62,402 bases of DNA from a virus. The notes under the pieces are model-generated. The model was not told where the DNA came from and did not search any database. It saw nothing but the letters and a program-made list of their open reading frames with translations. Below are positions 26,101 to 34,021 of this stretch, one piece after another; position 1 is the first letter of the stretch; every line of letters begins with the position of its first letter. The position numbers and the translations under genes are program-made. The stretch spans positions 1 to 62,402 of IMG/VR virus record IMGVR_UViG_3300032241_001301; one strand, written 5' to 3'.

Positions 26101-29100
26101 GCGTGAGGGTAGGAGAAGGCTTGACCCTTTGCCAGTTGGAACGTTGCTGGTGAAACTGTGTTGCCCGTTTCTTGCCCCGACGTAAAAGCGTAGTTGGTGG
26201 TGAAAATGACACTTTCTTGGGTGTCGCCTTGACCAACAACCATAACGCCCCACACGTCAGGGGTAAAGGTGAACGTACCGTCCTCTACCGCCGAGGCCGT
26301 GGCGTTATTGGAAATGCCGATTTCAGTACCACGAACATACGTCACAAACGTATTTGCTGGGATGCCAGCACCCGTTACGTTCCACCCGACGCTCGGGCGA
26401 CCGCCATTCGTAGGGTTGGTGTTCCACACGGCGGTGATGTAGTTGTTCCCCTCGTAGACCGTACAACCCTTCAGGGACGTTCCACTGGTGATTGGGAAGC
26501 CCTGTGTGGCGACATTGCCATACTGGTCGTAGTACGTTCCACCAACAAGGTTGCTGGTGTTCTTTAGTGGGGCAACAGTAGCGGACGTAGCACCAGGGTT
26601 GACTGACTTAGAAAGGGTCGTTCCAAACAACGAACCAATGTTGATTGGTGAAAGGGTTTCCAAGTCGCCAACCGTAGACGAACCAAAGTAGCGATTTCCC
26701 TTGTCGTATGAAGAAACCGCTGTTCCAGCATCGTGGTTGCCTGTGATGTTGCCACGCAAGGCAATAACGCCAGCGCCACTGCCATCTTGTAAAGGCGTGG
26801 TGAAAGCCGAGGCAATTGGAACGGTATTGGTCACGGGGTAAATGGAGTTTTGATTGTTGCCATTTGGGTAAGCACTTGTATTGACAAACTTTCCACCAAC
26901 CGGCAACGGCTTGTCCACGGCCCACATCAACGCTGTGTTCTTGGTTGCGTTGATACCCAAGCAAACAAGGCGACTTTTGTTGTAAATGTATTGTGGCGTG
27001 TAGTTGACAAACGTACCGCTTTGGTCGCCTTCACCAGTACCGTCGAGAGGGGCGTACTTGATGGGGTACGGCTGACCGTCATTGTCCTCAAGGAAAACCG
27101 TGTAGACGTTTTCACCATTGGAAATACCGCCCGAAACAATGGAGGAAACAAAAGCATTGCTGTAGCCAGCCCACCCTTCAGGGTTTAGGCCACCCACCGA
27201 ATAAGGAATGTACACCACGTCGCCAATGTTGATGTTGGCGATTGCTGATTCACTTACCTGACAAATACCGTTATTGGTGGTGGCAATGTTGCCAGTCCAA
27301 ACGTTCGGCGTGGCGACACTAAGGTTTTCAGTACCCTCAACTTCCATCGTGTACGTCGAAGATGTGCCGTAATACGAACCGCTAACAACCGCTTCACCAA
27401 CAACAATGCGAGTGTTGTACGAATCGGCGTGGGTGACGTGGTAGCCGTTGAATACGTTGGTTGTTCCGCCGACATACTCGCCAATGTAAATGTTGTAGTA
27501 GTTGGCGGTGAAAGAAGAAAGGGTGCTGGTGCTGGTGGCGTTGGCAGACAGGGTGATTTGATTTGCCGTGTCTACCGATTCAATGACCGTTCCAGCAGGA
27601 ACGTATGTTCCGCTTACCGCCATGCCAACCAAAAGCCCTTGCGTATTTGGAATGTTGTTGATAACCGCCGAGTTGAACGACGTATTGCCAGTAAACGTTT
27701 TTGTGTCCACCACGGGGTCGAGCGTGGCGTTACTGCTTAGTAACACGCTTGACACGGCTGGGGAGTAATGGCTTCCGCTAACGCTCAAAGTGGTGAAACC
27801 GCTGGCGTATGCCTGTCCGATAGAAACACCAGTCAAGTCTGCAATCTGCACTGGTGGGGTGGCAATGATTTGTGCAGTTACCGTGGTCCCGCCATCTACG
27901 CCACTTTGAAAAAAGTCTGGGGTGAACGTAATGGTTGTACCCGATACTGCGGTAATGGTAAGGACTCCACCCTGCGTTCCAAAGAAAACAAGGTTTCCAC
28001 CACTACCGCCCTTGATAAACAGTTGGCTACCAACCCGAATGTCGCCCTTCACCGAGGACACGGTGGCAGTGTTCTCGGCGTAAGTTCCACCACTGGCGAT
28101 AAATGTTCCAACAAAAGTGGAAGATTGGAATACATTGGCGTACTTTTCAGTACCTGAAACAAAACTGTTGTTGTTTCCAATGGTGGCAACGCTGGTGGCA
28201 TTAGTTAGTGGCGTATTGCTAATGCTGTTGATTTTTACGGGCAAAATCAACAAACCGCCGTAGTTCGGATTGTTGTATGGTGAGGTGGCGACATAAGGTG
28301 CTGAAAAGAACTCACACTTGTACCCAACGCCCCCATCGGTGTTGAGAAGGGTGGTGTGTCCCTCAATGGTTGCGCCAAAAGCCGTAGCAGTGGACACGGT
28401 GTACCCAACAGTAAGTTTTACCTTGCCACTGCCCGTTGCCGGTTGCGAGAGATAAACGTACCCGTTGTATCCATTGAGTTGGATGGTTTCAGTGGTTCCC
28501 GCCCACACTTCAGAAAGGGTAATTGTTCCGTCGCCGGTGTTGATACCGGCAATGGTGTAGTTGGCACCGTACAACTGGTTGGTGCAAATAACCGTTCCCT
28601 GCGTAAGACCGTAGAAAACTGACGAATATGACGTGTTGGTTTCCGTCAGGGTGACGGTGGTGGAACCATTAGTAACCTCACCGACAAACGAAAATGTTTG
28701 TGCGTACATTGGCTCGGTGGTGAAGTTCTCAAACGCTGGCAAACTAACCGTTTGCGTAGGAGTGTTGCTAACGGTGATGTAGCCGTCCGTGGTGTTGATG
28801 CCGATAATGCACGTTCCGTCAGGGAAGTAGTTGCTTGGCGCAAGGATTTGCCCAACCGAAAGTCCAAACATACCGTTGGACGTGTAACCACTGGGGAGTG
28901 TGGTGGAAGCAACGTTGATGGTGTTTACGCCCGTGGCAAAAGACCCCTCAAAGGTAACGGGCTGACCGCTTACATACGCATCTTCTACGCCATTGGGGTT
29001 AGCAACCGTGGTGGTGCCAGATACATAACTGCCCGTGACCGACATTCCAGCAAGGAGACTCCCCTGCACTTGGGAAACTGGCGACATAAGGACGGACGTA

Positions 29101-30632
29101 TTGGAAACCAAAGCGTCAAAAGTAAAGGAACTTTTGTATCCACCGCTAATAGTGAAATCGTAAACGGCACTAGTTAGTTCGGCGCTACTTCCTGATGCCG
29201 TAGTTGTTTTGCTGATTACAACCGTAACTGAACTGCCAGAACCCGATGAACTAACGACGGTTGCCCCTGCTGGAATACCCGTTCCAACAACGTATTGTCC
29301 GGCAACCACCGTTGCTCCGCTGAGAAAACCCGTCAAGTGGGTGGTTCCGCTTGCCCACGTCAAAGAAGTGTCGTTCGCATTTCCTAAAGCAACAAACTGG
29401 TCGCCCGTAGCAGTTCCACCAGCACCCGTCGCAAGGGTGATGTATGTGCCAGAAACTGACGTAATGGCGTTTTCAGTAACATACGACGTGTGCGTGGAGT
29501 CGTTGACAAGCATCCCCGGTACGAAACCGTTGTATGCCGAAAGGTTGGTGATGTGCGTTGAGCCGGTGGTGACGTTTCCCACGAAGCCAACATTGGGAGT
29601 TGGCAATACAAAGTTGCGCTCGTCAATGCCGGTAATGCCCAATACATAAGGCGTAAAAATGTCATAGTTGGTGTAAAGAACGCCATTGGTGCTGTCAATA
29701 GAAATAATCTTTCCGCAGTTCCAACCAGTCGGAACAGGATTTTGGTTTGTGGATTCCAAACCAAAATAAACCGTGACAGTTTGCCCCACGGCAAAACCCA
29801 CGGTGGTGGAAACCAAAATCTGCGTCTTGCTGTATCCAACAATGATTTTGTTTACAAATGGTGGGCTGAAAATGCCAGCCGTAGCGTCGGGAAGGATTGT
29901 GTTCAGGTTGGACAAAGATTGTTCGTCTGCTGAAGCGGAAATGTACATCGGGGCGACACTGCCGTTTCCTACGTAATAAGGAAGCGGTGGATTGCCCTCA
30001 ATGTTGGGGGAATAAATGTTGCTGGAAAAGAACTGACCAACAGCCTTATTCGCCGGTGGGTTGTAGAAAGACAGGTTCGGTGACATAACCGACGAAATGT
30101 TGCCCGACCCTTGTGGCAACATAAGTGCTGAAAGGGGGAAATCAAAAGGGTCAATGGATTGGTTGCTGGGCGTTGTTGGAACAAGACCCGTGGCTCCGAC
30201 CTCAAGCCACTCGCTAAATGGTGCGTCAGTAGATGTAGCGTCTGGTGAAAAAATGACTTGGTTGGTCTGTTGCCCTTCCAAAATAGCAAGCACTTGCCCT
30301 TCAGAAGTTTTTTCGATTGAGTCTACGTAGATAAAAGTGTCGCCACCTGAAGCCGAAAACGTGCCACTTGACCCGTCATTGGGGTTGCCTACAGTGGTGT
30401 TGAGGCTACGAGTACCAGCCGTAGGTTGCGTGGACTGCGTGTAGTTGGTGAAAAACTGGTCAACGTGTTCGGCGTTGCCGTAATACGTGTAACCCGATTC
30501 ATCGGGGATTGGCGCAGTACTGAAATGCGTAAAGTCATTGAGAGCAGAAGCAATGTCGCTTCCGTCGCCCACCACCGTAATTGTTCCGTTGGAGTCAATA
30601 GTTGTTGATGGAATAGCAACAATGGGCTTCAT
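17139..30632 (-). CDS. Giant tail protein (4497 residues) with lysozyme-like and beta-propeller domains
   Basis: One uninterrupted frame of 13.5 kb. It lies directly after the tape measure gene, where distal tail and tail-lysin proteins are encoded. Residues about 340-1050 and scattered later copies hold beta modules of the form F-x-G-x-V-x-x-GS-x-x-V ... VG-x-x-V ... ITLS. About 2085-2375 is a propeller of streptogramin-lyase type (repeats such as GGDGNLYGF, GSDGAIWYY, GPDGNLWTS). A fibronectin III-like part is near 2650-2730. About 3250-3405 resembles a lysozyme-like cell-wall hydrolase (FLRWSTAEGNEVAYNNPINI, catalytic Glu near 3285). The end (WTDIEHWQDFINMLNLGETL, GERRY) resembles minor tail protein C-termini. 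It probably spans the tail tip, reaches the host surface and opens the wall. Confidence 0.85.
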   Translation of the reverse strand: MKPIVAIPSTTIDSNGTITVVGDGSDIASALNDFTHFSTAPIPDESGYTYYGNAEHVDQFFTNYTQSTQPTAGTRSLNTTVGNPNDGSSGTFSASGGDTFIYVDSIEKTSEGQVLAILEGQQTNQVIFSPDATSTDAPFSEWLEVGATGLVPTTPSNQSIDPFDFPLSALMLPQGSGNISSVMSPNLSFYNPPANKAVGQFFSSNIYSPNIEGNPPLPYYVGNGSVAPMYISASADEQSLSNLNTILPDATAGIFSPPFVNKIIVGYSKTQILVSTTVGFAVGQTVTVYFGLESTNQNPVPTGWNCGKIISIDSTNGVLYTNYDIFTPYVLGITGIDERNFVLPTPNVGFVGNVTTGSTHITNLSAYNGFVPGMLVNDSTHTSYVTENAITSVSGTYITLATGAGGTATGDQFVALGNANDTSLTWASGTTHLTGFLSGATVVAGQYVVGTGIPAGATVVSSSGSGSSVTVVISKTTTASGSSAELTSAVYDFTISGGYKSSFTFDALVSNTSVLMSPVSQVQGSLLAGMSVTGSYVSGTTTVANPNGVEDAYVSGQPVTFEGSFATGVNTINVASTTLPSGYTSNGMFGLSVGQILAPSNYFPDGTCIIGINTTDGYITVSNTPTQTVSLPAFENFTTEPMYAQTFSFVGEVTNGSTTVTLTETNTSYSSVFYGLTQGTVICTNQLYGANYTIAGINTGDGTITLSEVWAGTTETIQLNGYNGYVYLSQPATGSGKVKLTVGYTVSTATAFGATIEGHTTLLNTDGGVGYKCEFFSAPYVATSPYNNPNYGGLLILPVKINSISNTPLTNATSVATIGNNNSFVSGTEKYANVFQSSTFVGTFIASGGTYAENTATVSSVKGDIRVGSQLFIKGGSGGNLVFFGTQGGVLTITAVSGTTITFTPDFFQSGVDGGTTVTAQIIATPPVQIADLTGVSIGQAYASGFTTLSVSGSHYSPAVSSVLLSSNATLDPVVDTKTFTGNTSFNSAVINNIPNTQGLLVGMAVSGTYVPAGTVIESVDTANQITLSANATSTSTLSSFTANYYNIYIGEYVGGTTNVFNGYHVTHADSYNTRIVVGEAVVSGSYYGTSSTYTMEVEGTENLSVATPNVWTGNIATTNNGICQVSESAIANINIGDVVYIPYSVGGLNPEGWAGYSNAFVSSIVSGGISNGENVYTVFLEDNDGQPYPIKYAPLDGTGEGDQSGTFVNYTPQYIYNKSRLVCLGINATKNTALMWAVDKPLPVGGKFVNTSAYPNGNNQNSIYPVTNTVPIASAFTTPLQDGSGAGVIALRGNITGNHDAGTAVSSYDKGNRYFGSSTVGDLETLSPINIGSLFGTTLSKSVNPGATSATVAPLKNTSNLVGGTYYDQYGNVATQGFPITSGTSLKGCTVYEGNNYITAVWNTNPTNGGRPSVGWNVTGAGIPANTFVTYVRGTEIGISNNATASAVEDGTFTFTPDVWGVMVVGQGDTQESVIFTTNYAFTSGQETGNTVSPATFQLAKGQAFSYPHAVGEPVFVPNIKTTGFANQHAKEAPILGGADNSAGNQGINSVVVDNTNGQVATTATFTLGLSPILVPVGAKNTPNTSATVINSSSSGDTSITLTNISGFPDNFDTPYNTTNFVTPEVGRLAGYTASGTNTISLVLSETSLPKDLFSVRIGTDYYYVYGGNPSSSVSSTNAVDVLLFSNTANNYYDGTPVHVGALSPSSRYNSVYVPNFRLNRSFTGVLTEGSASVTGVVSSTELMGSVYSSSGGTAGQNTLSFDYSPPQIGMRIFGDASIQKDTYIVSFDSTTSTAVLSKPFLNDSAYGSLWAAFEVQGEGVPLGSFIQNVSGSTVTLGYFTNAYGTNSAIGPASATVSGTQTINIYAGLPTAIGQTPNTGFTTVYTTPLAVALSAGDTIHLSSGGHSDQVTLASSANVGDTSITIEPYVPTFSHECSVVSNGALFGWNNGNVNGGTVASYGLPNQILAGDPIVLVASNSLEPELPISQSLVVAETPSFDATSIVVEPFSPNYAYDDNPTGIAFTGSVTSGSNVVATTNGGSIHVGQQIFDGSGNDVFSGASAFVQSVSTTTVVSGGGTTYYGGLENMVVGGDGNLYGFSNTGNVGIFKISPTGVVENFFPASTYFSGVFQSACAGSDGAIWYYNDDGTLLVRMSYSGTFTTYSTPFPTYQNGSLCLGPDGNLWTSGWAGAGETSPTVYKVSTSGTFTAVPLIGDSITSVNNNIISDGTYLYVADNNGTQRLLRWDTGGNAFAHGVISGMTLLGNIAYDGTLIWMLGTTGGLAVASVNSSGTVTYYNDTTLTTGVSNGVMEWFYGFLVFNISENIYIANIASFTSGSFTSEGLAPVSGGLNFYCDNTNTIFWSWTGNSPTCELVGIPISGSEIMISPLLYNGVSITEWLLNLSTNSVSDQSSISFYTNGTSITTPPVYNMNDGNNTEELVPAVPPVLLPTGDPWRLSLARPMLYPHSNNTTVTYYRKPITHVGDTVITPDTKKLKTYNGKKWIDSEISSVQVHHAAQSSTNGNDKISLELLDTQTGDVVPLDTLSQFANNLNVPTHTVRMGGKRSTHPSGRKWKPSDLHTTAIRVSTTTPAGKKTLHRSTRGVFVIRPKGQLDSVYMAPSSNVLFERINGNYQTVSQSGDPAQNGYTINWVYNDGIKTVPPVGYEIKIYDAAVASSKFFSPDSTNPLVHTVGRGPYTSSAITWSDGYVNGATYVAFVRVLKQKEAQTEYTDWVATSFATTVEQPLPPLVAVSPDASISANKLSIQTSDNLFSAQNGSFDNGASGWHTTANDTDSILDSGGTGITLGQDLVAGSTYTQISIGAVGSISDVGALSGTGTGVFSVTGNTIRNTAENTAGAFYITGTVTAGSNTVTGVTLPNDTNIPLNWLVVSKNFPPLTSLLSVAYSSQTASNVTWNFKFSQAATASGTQVVMNEALATEAIGFPLPGKQYWVLVGSEKILVETVPKSTGQGSELQIIQRGYLGTTPASHSLNATVTYGLQNDIYAGYEGNVYFNYPATQAQEQVKDLVLVADVPATLPTTTQGPAVTTSITGQSIFIPNGDGLPTADNIVYVISTSGGIQPGDEVTFSTTVPPAPGSPPNPTLVFPPKPKSSFTVQAVQTALLKATIGATGNSNGVADQIANWLLGITTGGSITDQYNSGYIASTASSLGYSSNGTGAGALGKTIQLLTTPTGTSFNANDIQSFKQKFGTKKNPKLSAGDQIIIEVDTWDASKFIPDLRPPTGGEYTQLIFGENKNYPEWVYTFMSAYGIRNPSQESLQAFLRWSTAEGNEVAYNNPINISPSSSWWEGGTAPSPGTYKTITIPGVGGWSGPASLQPAGKFLRFHSPDGGAEATAAWLQAGASEFGYNYIFQALNDPTISVVPGLPYPSGEKAPYAVIASAVCWHPGSWGTDVGICQVTGISGDTVTFTGVNGYTGSSAGGSVVTDYNTYVSYDIGTATSNTFVLSGVAGISVGDYLLVGTDAKEIINNPDGVSTPNGGSNAFTPATGETPWIRNNVQVAFTLSQTFDPFAAIYAKGSASANGYNPLNLNVSNGLASFGDFAFSFKDPATNKVVACAYIPPNAKVYYVITEAVPVEGNGQVLELTLSAGQSTVLPAGLLLHKYDSANFYNTRAGATHTSLGTKDISAHKVNGNQLVPTQYSFSEPFRIGFNAPPIYADAIMGWYDTGTSTFTQISSSGTYPSGANNYAFNAFSVSTSVTGVSAGSVIQAQGLPVGTVVTNLYSPGGGLEVIYFGGNVGYVPAVTSTTYATEQTITVYASNSFVIPAGSTSVPVIPFRSRRSFDRHIPVLFSVPSPFGANALQITASGTFGEITTYSANGFNNQNAIPVNVGQTYGFAGFGTSLYVPKRDSITVTPSAVSGNTITISDTTGITVGSTVQNVLYGINTTVDNVLNSTQLTLVPTQEFAIASALGVITELPFTITVEPTFKLLVDWYDNAGNFLVTDDGTTSLATGEQNYFNTLGTMPSSDFTSIAWQPSAIVFKAPPLTVFTGAKYTPTDPANPQNGGTFNSSSNGVLTLAQGTNITVEGVANGVISKPVDADTSVTVKFPNRNGPKTAGGSYTLNIQATYACPRIQFSNTQSGDVYAVSGLIFQAMTPHLPDNTYVPLNTLLPALTQTPNPLNAPVNTFAIPQTTPTSGVNTLYLFDPTNDNSTRELHRGTSPTSASYAIASNALAGDETISLNNVNGLARGAEITIGSGQTNETNYVSSAWDGTETVALNDPLVYNHNVGEIVSATVTLITNGLKHTQKAGTLVGVFNYNNDGYINTPNTTYSYNVQRSDDGGITYTTLYGANAVSADETGVALQTDVQVIPNAVNYYQVIPTFVDINGTSVPGVSVSGLPSPKLQTNSWWLGSTSNPALRFPVLVQNQVEETQKHPVGVFYPLGSSRPVITQGVVQGRDATITIIWTDIEHWQDFINMLNLGETLVLTDPVEGERRYIALSDDVKVTHNSGGSPYREVSITYVEAPPPSGYSYTYGQ

Positions 30633-30663
30633 AGATAACCCTTACTTTACTACGCTATTTCGA

Positions 30664-33600
30664 TTAGCGACCCCTAGTTTTCAGGGTGTAGCGCAACGGT
30701 TTCAGCACTTGTTCATTGACGTGGTGTGCCACAAGGTCGGCAACGTGTTGTGGGTCTGTAGTTCCATTGACGTTGATTTGGATAGCCCCAGAGGCCACCT
30801 GAACGGTGCCACCACCAATGCCTGCGGTATTACCACTAGCGACCGCTGTAGCACTGTGAGCAAGGGCAGTAGCAGTGCTAGGGCCACCAATGGTGGAAAG
30901 CGTATTGACGTGGACCGCCCCACCAAGCCACGGTATCCACCCCGTTAGGGCATCCCACGCTTTAATAATCAAGTTCACCGTATCAACAAACCCGTTGTAC
31001 ATACCGTCCCAAATCGTTGTGCCAAGTTTGGTGATGGTGTTCCACAAACTAGTGAACCAATCGCCAACTGCGTCAAGGCCCTTCATGATTTCAGTACCAG
31101 CCCACTTAGCAGCATCAACAATGGCGTGCCAAACGTCCACAACAAACTTCTTTACGGTGTTCCAGTGGGTCACTAGCACGTAAGTGATGGCAATCACACC
31201 AGCAATAGCAAGAACCACAAGGGCAATGGGCCACGTAGCCGCAAAAACAGCAACAGCAGTAGCGGTCCAACCGGCAATCATTTCCGCAAAGAAGCCAACG
31301 CCTTCTGCCATCAAACCAGCCTCTTCGGCTGCGATAGTGGCGTTGGATGCCGTAGCAATAGCAGTTATTTCACCATAGGCGGCATTCGCTTCCATTGTCA
31401 TAGTTGCGTATTTTGTGGTGGTTTCGGCAGTAGCGGTAGCCGTTTCACCACTTACAGCCGTTGCCATTTCGGTAGTAGATGCAACCGCATCGCTAGCGGC
31501 CTTAGAAAAGACCGAACTAAAGACGTTGCCCAAACCGCTAACCATGTCCTTGATGCCGGTGAACATTGGACCAATCCCACTAAGCACCATAGACAGTTGC
31601 ATAGCGGAATTAGCCATGGTTTGGAAATCAACCGATTTCTTTGTCCCTATGTTCCCAAGGGTGGAGAACGACGAAAGATTAGCAAAGGGGTTTCCACCCA
31701 TAAATCCCATCGCAGCCATCCCAGCGCCCATACCAGCGCCCATAAGACCGCCACCCATACGACCCATACCGCCAAGTGCGCCAAAGAAACGACTGCCACG
31801 CATAGATTTGGCAATGTTTTCACTAGCAATAGTTTGCTTGACAGCGGATTCGGCAAGAAGGGCTTGCGCCTCTGCTGTTTTGGGGTTGGAAAAATTGTCG
31901 CTAACGTACAAACCGTTCTCTTCCCTAGTGAAACTTCCAAACCCAGGCACGTTCTCCACAGCCTTAGCAACGTTTTGGGCGGTGTTGCTTCCCGACCCAC
32001 CAATACCCATTTCCGTAATTTGTGCAAGGGTCTTTTCTTGAACGTCAAGTTGTTCGTGAGCGACTTCCACCAAAGCGTTGCTGTTCATACGCTGGATGTC
32101 CTCGGGAGACAAGTTGCCCAAAAGGTAGTTCTTTAGTGCCCCGGGATTTTGTTGGCGAATAGCGGCATACAATTCACCACGACGTTCTTGACGGAAAGCA
32201 GCCTTTTCTGACGGACCCTGCATCTGAGTCATTGTCCGGTAACGTTCAGCCAAACGAACAGGCATTTCACCACGGTTGACCAGTTCGTTGATTTTGCGAT
32301 AGGCAAGTTCCTCTTGACCCTTACCAATGCCAAGGCGATATTGACCTAAGTATTTCAGTGGGTTGGCACCACTAAGGTTCCCGAAAGCGGACTTCTGCAC
32401 CACCACAAGGCGTTCCAGTGCCTTCATAGCCAGTTCGGCACCTTGACCAATAGCCTTGAAGGGCATAAGGATTGCGTTAATAGCAAACTTGGCACCAAAG
32501 AAAGCCAACAACGCCCCTCCGGCAATTTCAAGAATTCCGTTCCAGTGCGTCGCCCATTTGGTCACGTCATCAACAATGCGAACCAACCAACCCTCGACCT
32601 TGGCAAAGCCCAATGCAAATGTGGTGAACCACTTTGCCCCCACCTCAATAAGGGGGGCGATAGCAATAAGAATGTTGGCAAATGCCGTAGCCATAGCCGG
32701 AAGGATAGGCATAATGGCCTGCAACACCGCTAACCATGATTTCATAAGTGCGTCCAACGTTCCGTCGGATTCCATTTGCTTAAAAACCTTCATAAGAGCA
32801 TCAAGACCCGGCATGAGTGCCTTTACAATTTCGTCAGCCAAAGCACTGAAATCGGCAAGGAGAGTTTTTATCGCTTTGTTGTTGAACAGTGAGTTCAGGT
32901 CGGTAGCGATAGTGGTAATAAACCCAAAGATTGGCTGAAAAATACTCATAATCGCTGGGATAATGCCGTTCACCATAAGGTTGATAAGCGGTTGAAAGGC
33001 CACCAGCAAGTTACCAATGTCTTTACCAATGGCGGTGGCGATTGGTGTGAAGGCCGAGGCGGCCGCTGTGATGACGTTTAGCAACGGCTGAAGGGTAACC
33101 GTCAGGATAGATGCCATTTGGTCAAGGATTGGAAGCAGACCCGTGCCAAGTGTTTGCATCAGGAGGTTGAGGTCGTTCTGCATACGCTCAACCGGCGACA
33201 TAGCGGCCTCAGCAGCACCCTTGGTGTGTTTGTTAATCAACTGCAAAAACTGTTCCTGCGCCGCCATAAGACCGTTCATGGCCTCAGTTCGCCCAATGCG
33301 CAACTGTTCTTGCTTAGACAACTGAATACCCATACGGGTCATTGCGCTCATGTGCTTGGCTGGGTCAGCCATAACACGAGCCAACATACGTGCTGAACTA
33401 GTAAGACCGCCACTACTGTTTCCCATTACTGCCGCTACGTTGGCGGCAACACTCAACGTCTGCTGGAAAGTTTGTGGCATTTTTTTGTAAAGATTTGCCA
33501 AGTCTTGGTTCGGGAGCAAAAGGTTCTGCGCCTGAACAATTTGGTTCTTTTGGATACCCGTTTGTAGTGAAAGGGTAGTTGCTTGTTGGTTAAGAACCTT

Positions 33601-33951
33601 GGAATACTGTTCGCCGTCTTTTTTCAGCGCACTTACTGAACCGGCAACGGTAGAAAGGTTGCCGACAAATGCCGCACCGGAAAGACCTTGGTTCTTGATG
33701 AGGTTAGCCTGAACTGCTTGGATGCTTTCCTGCTGGGAAGCCAAGTCCATGCCCTTGTCGATAATGTCTGCGACACCACCAATAACAAAGGCTTTGGTTA
33801 GAACGCCACCAAGGTCGCTAAACAAACCGCCCATTTTGCCCGTAGCGGCTTGGGTGTAGGCCACCATTTGGTCAAGGGCTTTATGTGCCGGTGCTGGGTC
33901 AAGGTCAAGCATCGCTCGGATTTCAGACCCGTTGCTCATTGTGTCACTCAT
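30664..33951 (-). CDS. Tape measure protein
   Basis: A 1095-residue protein, long, helical and Ala-rich, with extended hydrophobic stretches (for example ALMPGLDALMKVF, IMPILPAMATAFANILIAIAPLI) and a C-terminal Gly/Val-rich part. It follows the frameshifting tail assembly chaperone, as tape measure genes do. From the usual rule of about 1.5 angstrom per residue the tail would be near 160 nm. Glycine-methionine repeats (GGMGRMGGGLMGAGMGAGMA, about residue 735) form a flexible section. The ATG at 33951 has GGAAGGGGG upstream. No peptidase motif is apparent within it. Confidence 0.93.
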   Translation of the reverse strand: MSDTMSNGSEIRAMLDLDPAPAHKALDQMVAYTQAATGKMGGLFSDLGGVLTKAFVIGGVADIIDKGMDLASQQESIQAVQANLIKNQGLSGAAFVGNLSTVAGSVSALKKDGEQYSKVLNQQATTLSLQTGIQKNQIVQAQNLLLPNQDLANLYKKMPQTFQQTLSVAANVAAVMGNSSGGLTSSARMLARVMADPAKHMSAMTRMGIQLSKQEQLRIGRTEAMNGLMAAQEQFLQLINKHTKGAAEAAMSPVERMQNDLNLLMQTLGTGLLPILDQMASILTVTLQPLLNVITAAASAFTPIATAIGKDIGNLLVAFQPLINLMVNGIIPAIMSIFQPIFGFITTIATDLNSLFNNKAIKTLLADFSALADEIVKALMPGLDALMKVFKQMESDGTLDALMKSWLAVLQAIMPILPAMATAFANILIAIAPLIEVGAKWFTTFALGFAKVEGWLVRIVDDVTKWATHWNGILEIAGGALLAFFGAKFAINAILMPFKAIGQGAELAMKALERLVVVQKSAFGNLSGANPLKYLGQYRLGIGKGQEELAYRKINELVNRGEMPVRLAERYRTMTQMQGPSEKAAFRQERRGELYAAIRQQNPGALKNYLLGNLSPEDIQRMNSNALVEVAHEQLDVQEKTLAQITEMGIGGSGSNTAQNVAKAVENVPGFGSFTREENGLYVSDNFSNPKTAEAQALLAESAVKQTIASENIAKSMRGSRFFGALGGMGRMGGGLMGAGMGAGMAAMGFMGGNPFANLSSFSTLGNIGTKKSVDFQTMANSAMQLSMVLSGIGPMFTGIKDMVSGLGNVFSSVFSKAASDAVASTTEMATAVSGETATATAETTTKYATMTMEANAAYGEITAIATASNATIAAEEAGLMAEGVGFFAEMIAGWTATAVAVFAATWPIALVVLAIAGVIAITYVLVTHWNTVKKFVVDVWHAIVDAAKWAGTEIMKGLDAVGDWFTSLWNTITKLGTTIWDGMYNGFVDTVNLIIKAWDALTGWIPWLGGAVHVNTLSTIGGPSTATALAHSATAVASGNTAGIGGGTVQVASGAIQINVNGTTDPQHVADLVAHHVNEQVLKPLRYTLKTRGR

Positions 33952-33975
33952 GCACCACCCCCTTCCAAAAGGAAA

Positions 33976-34021
33976 AAACGACTAAACACCTAGTGAAATC
34001 GTACTAGGGGTTTAGCCGTTT
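33976..34021 (-). terminator. Terminator between tail chaperone and tape measure genes
   Basis: On the minus strand AAACGGCTAAACCCCTAG (34021-34004) pairs with CTAGGTGTTTAGTCGTTT (33993-33976) over 18 positions (one mismatch, one G-U), followed by a run of six T. The stem contains the stop codon of the frameshift product (34012-34014). The 10-nt loop carries most of a GATTTCACTA motif. The tape measure gene begins 25 nt later, so read-through must be set here. Confidence 0.85.
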
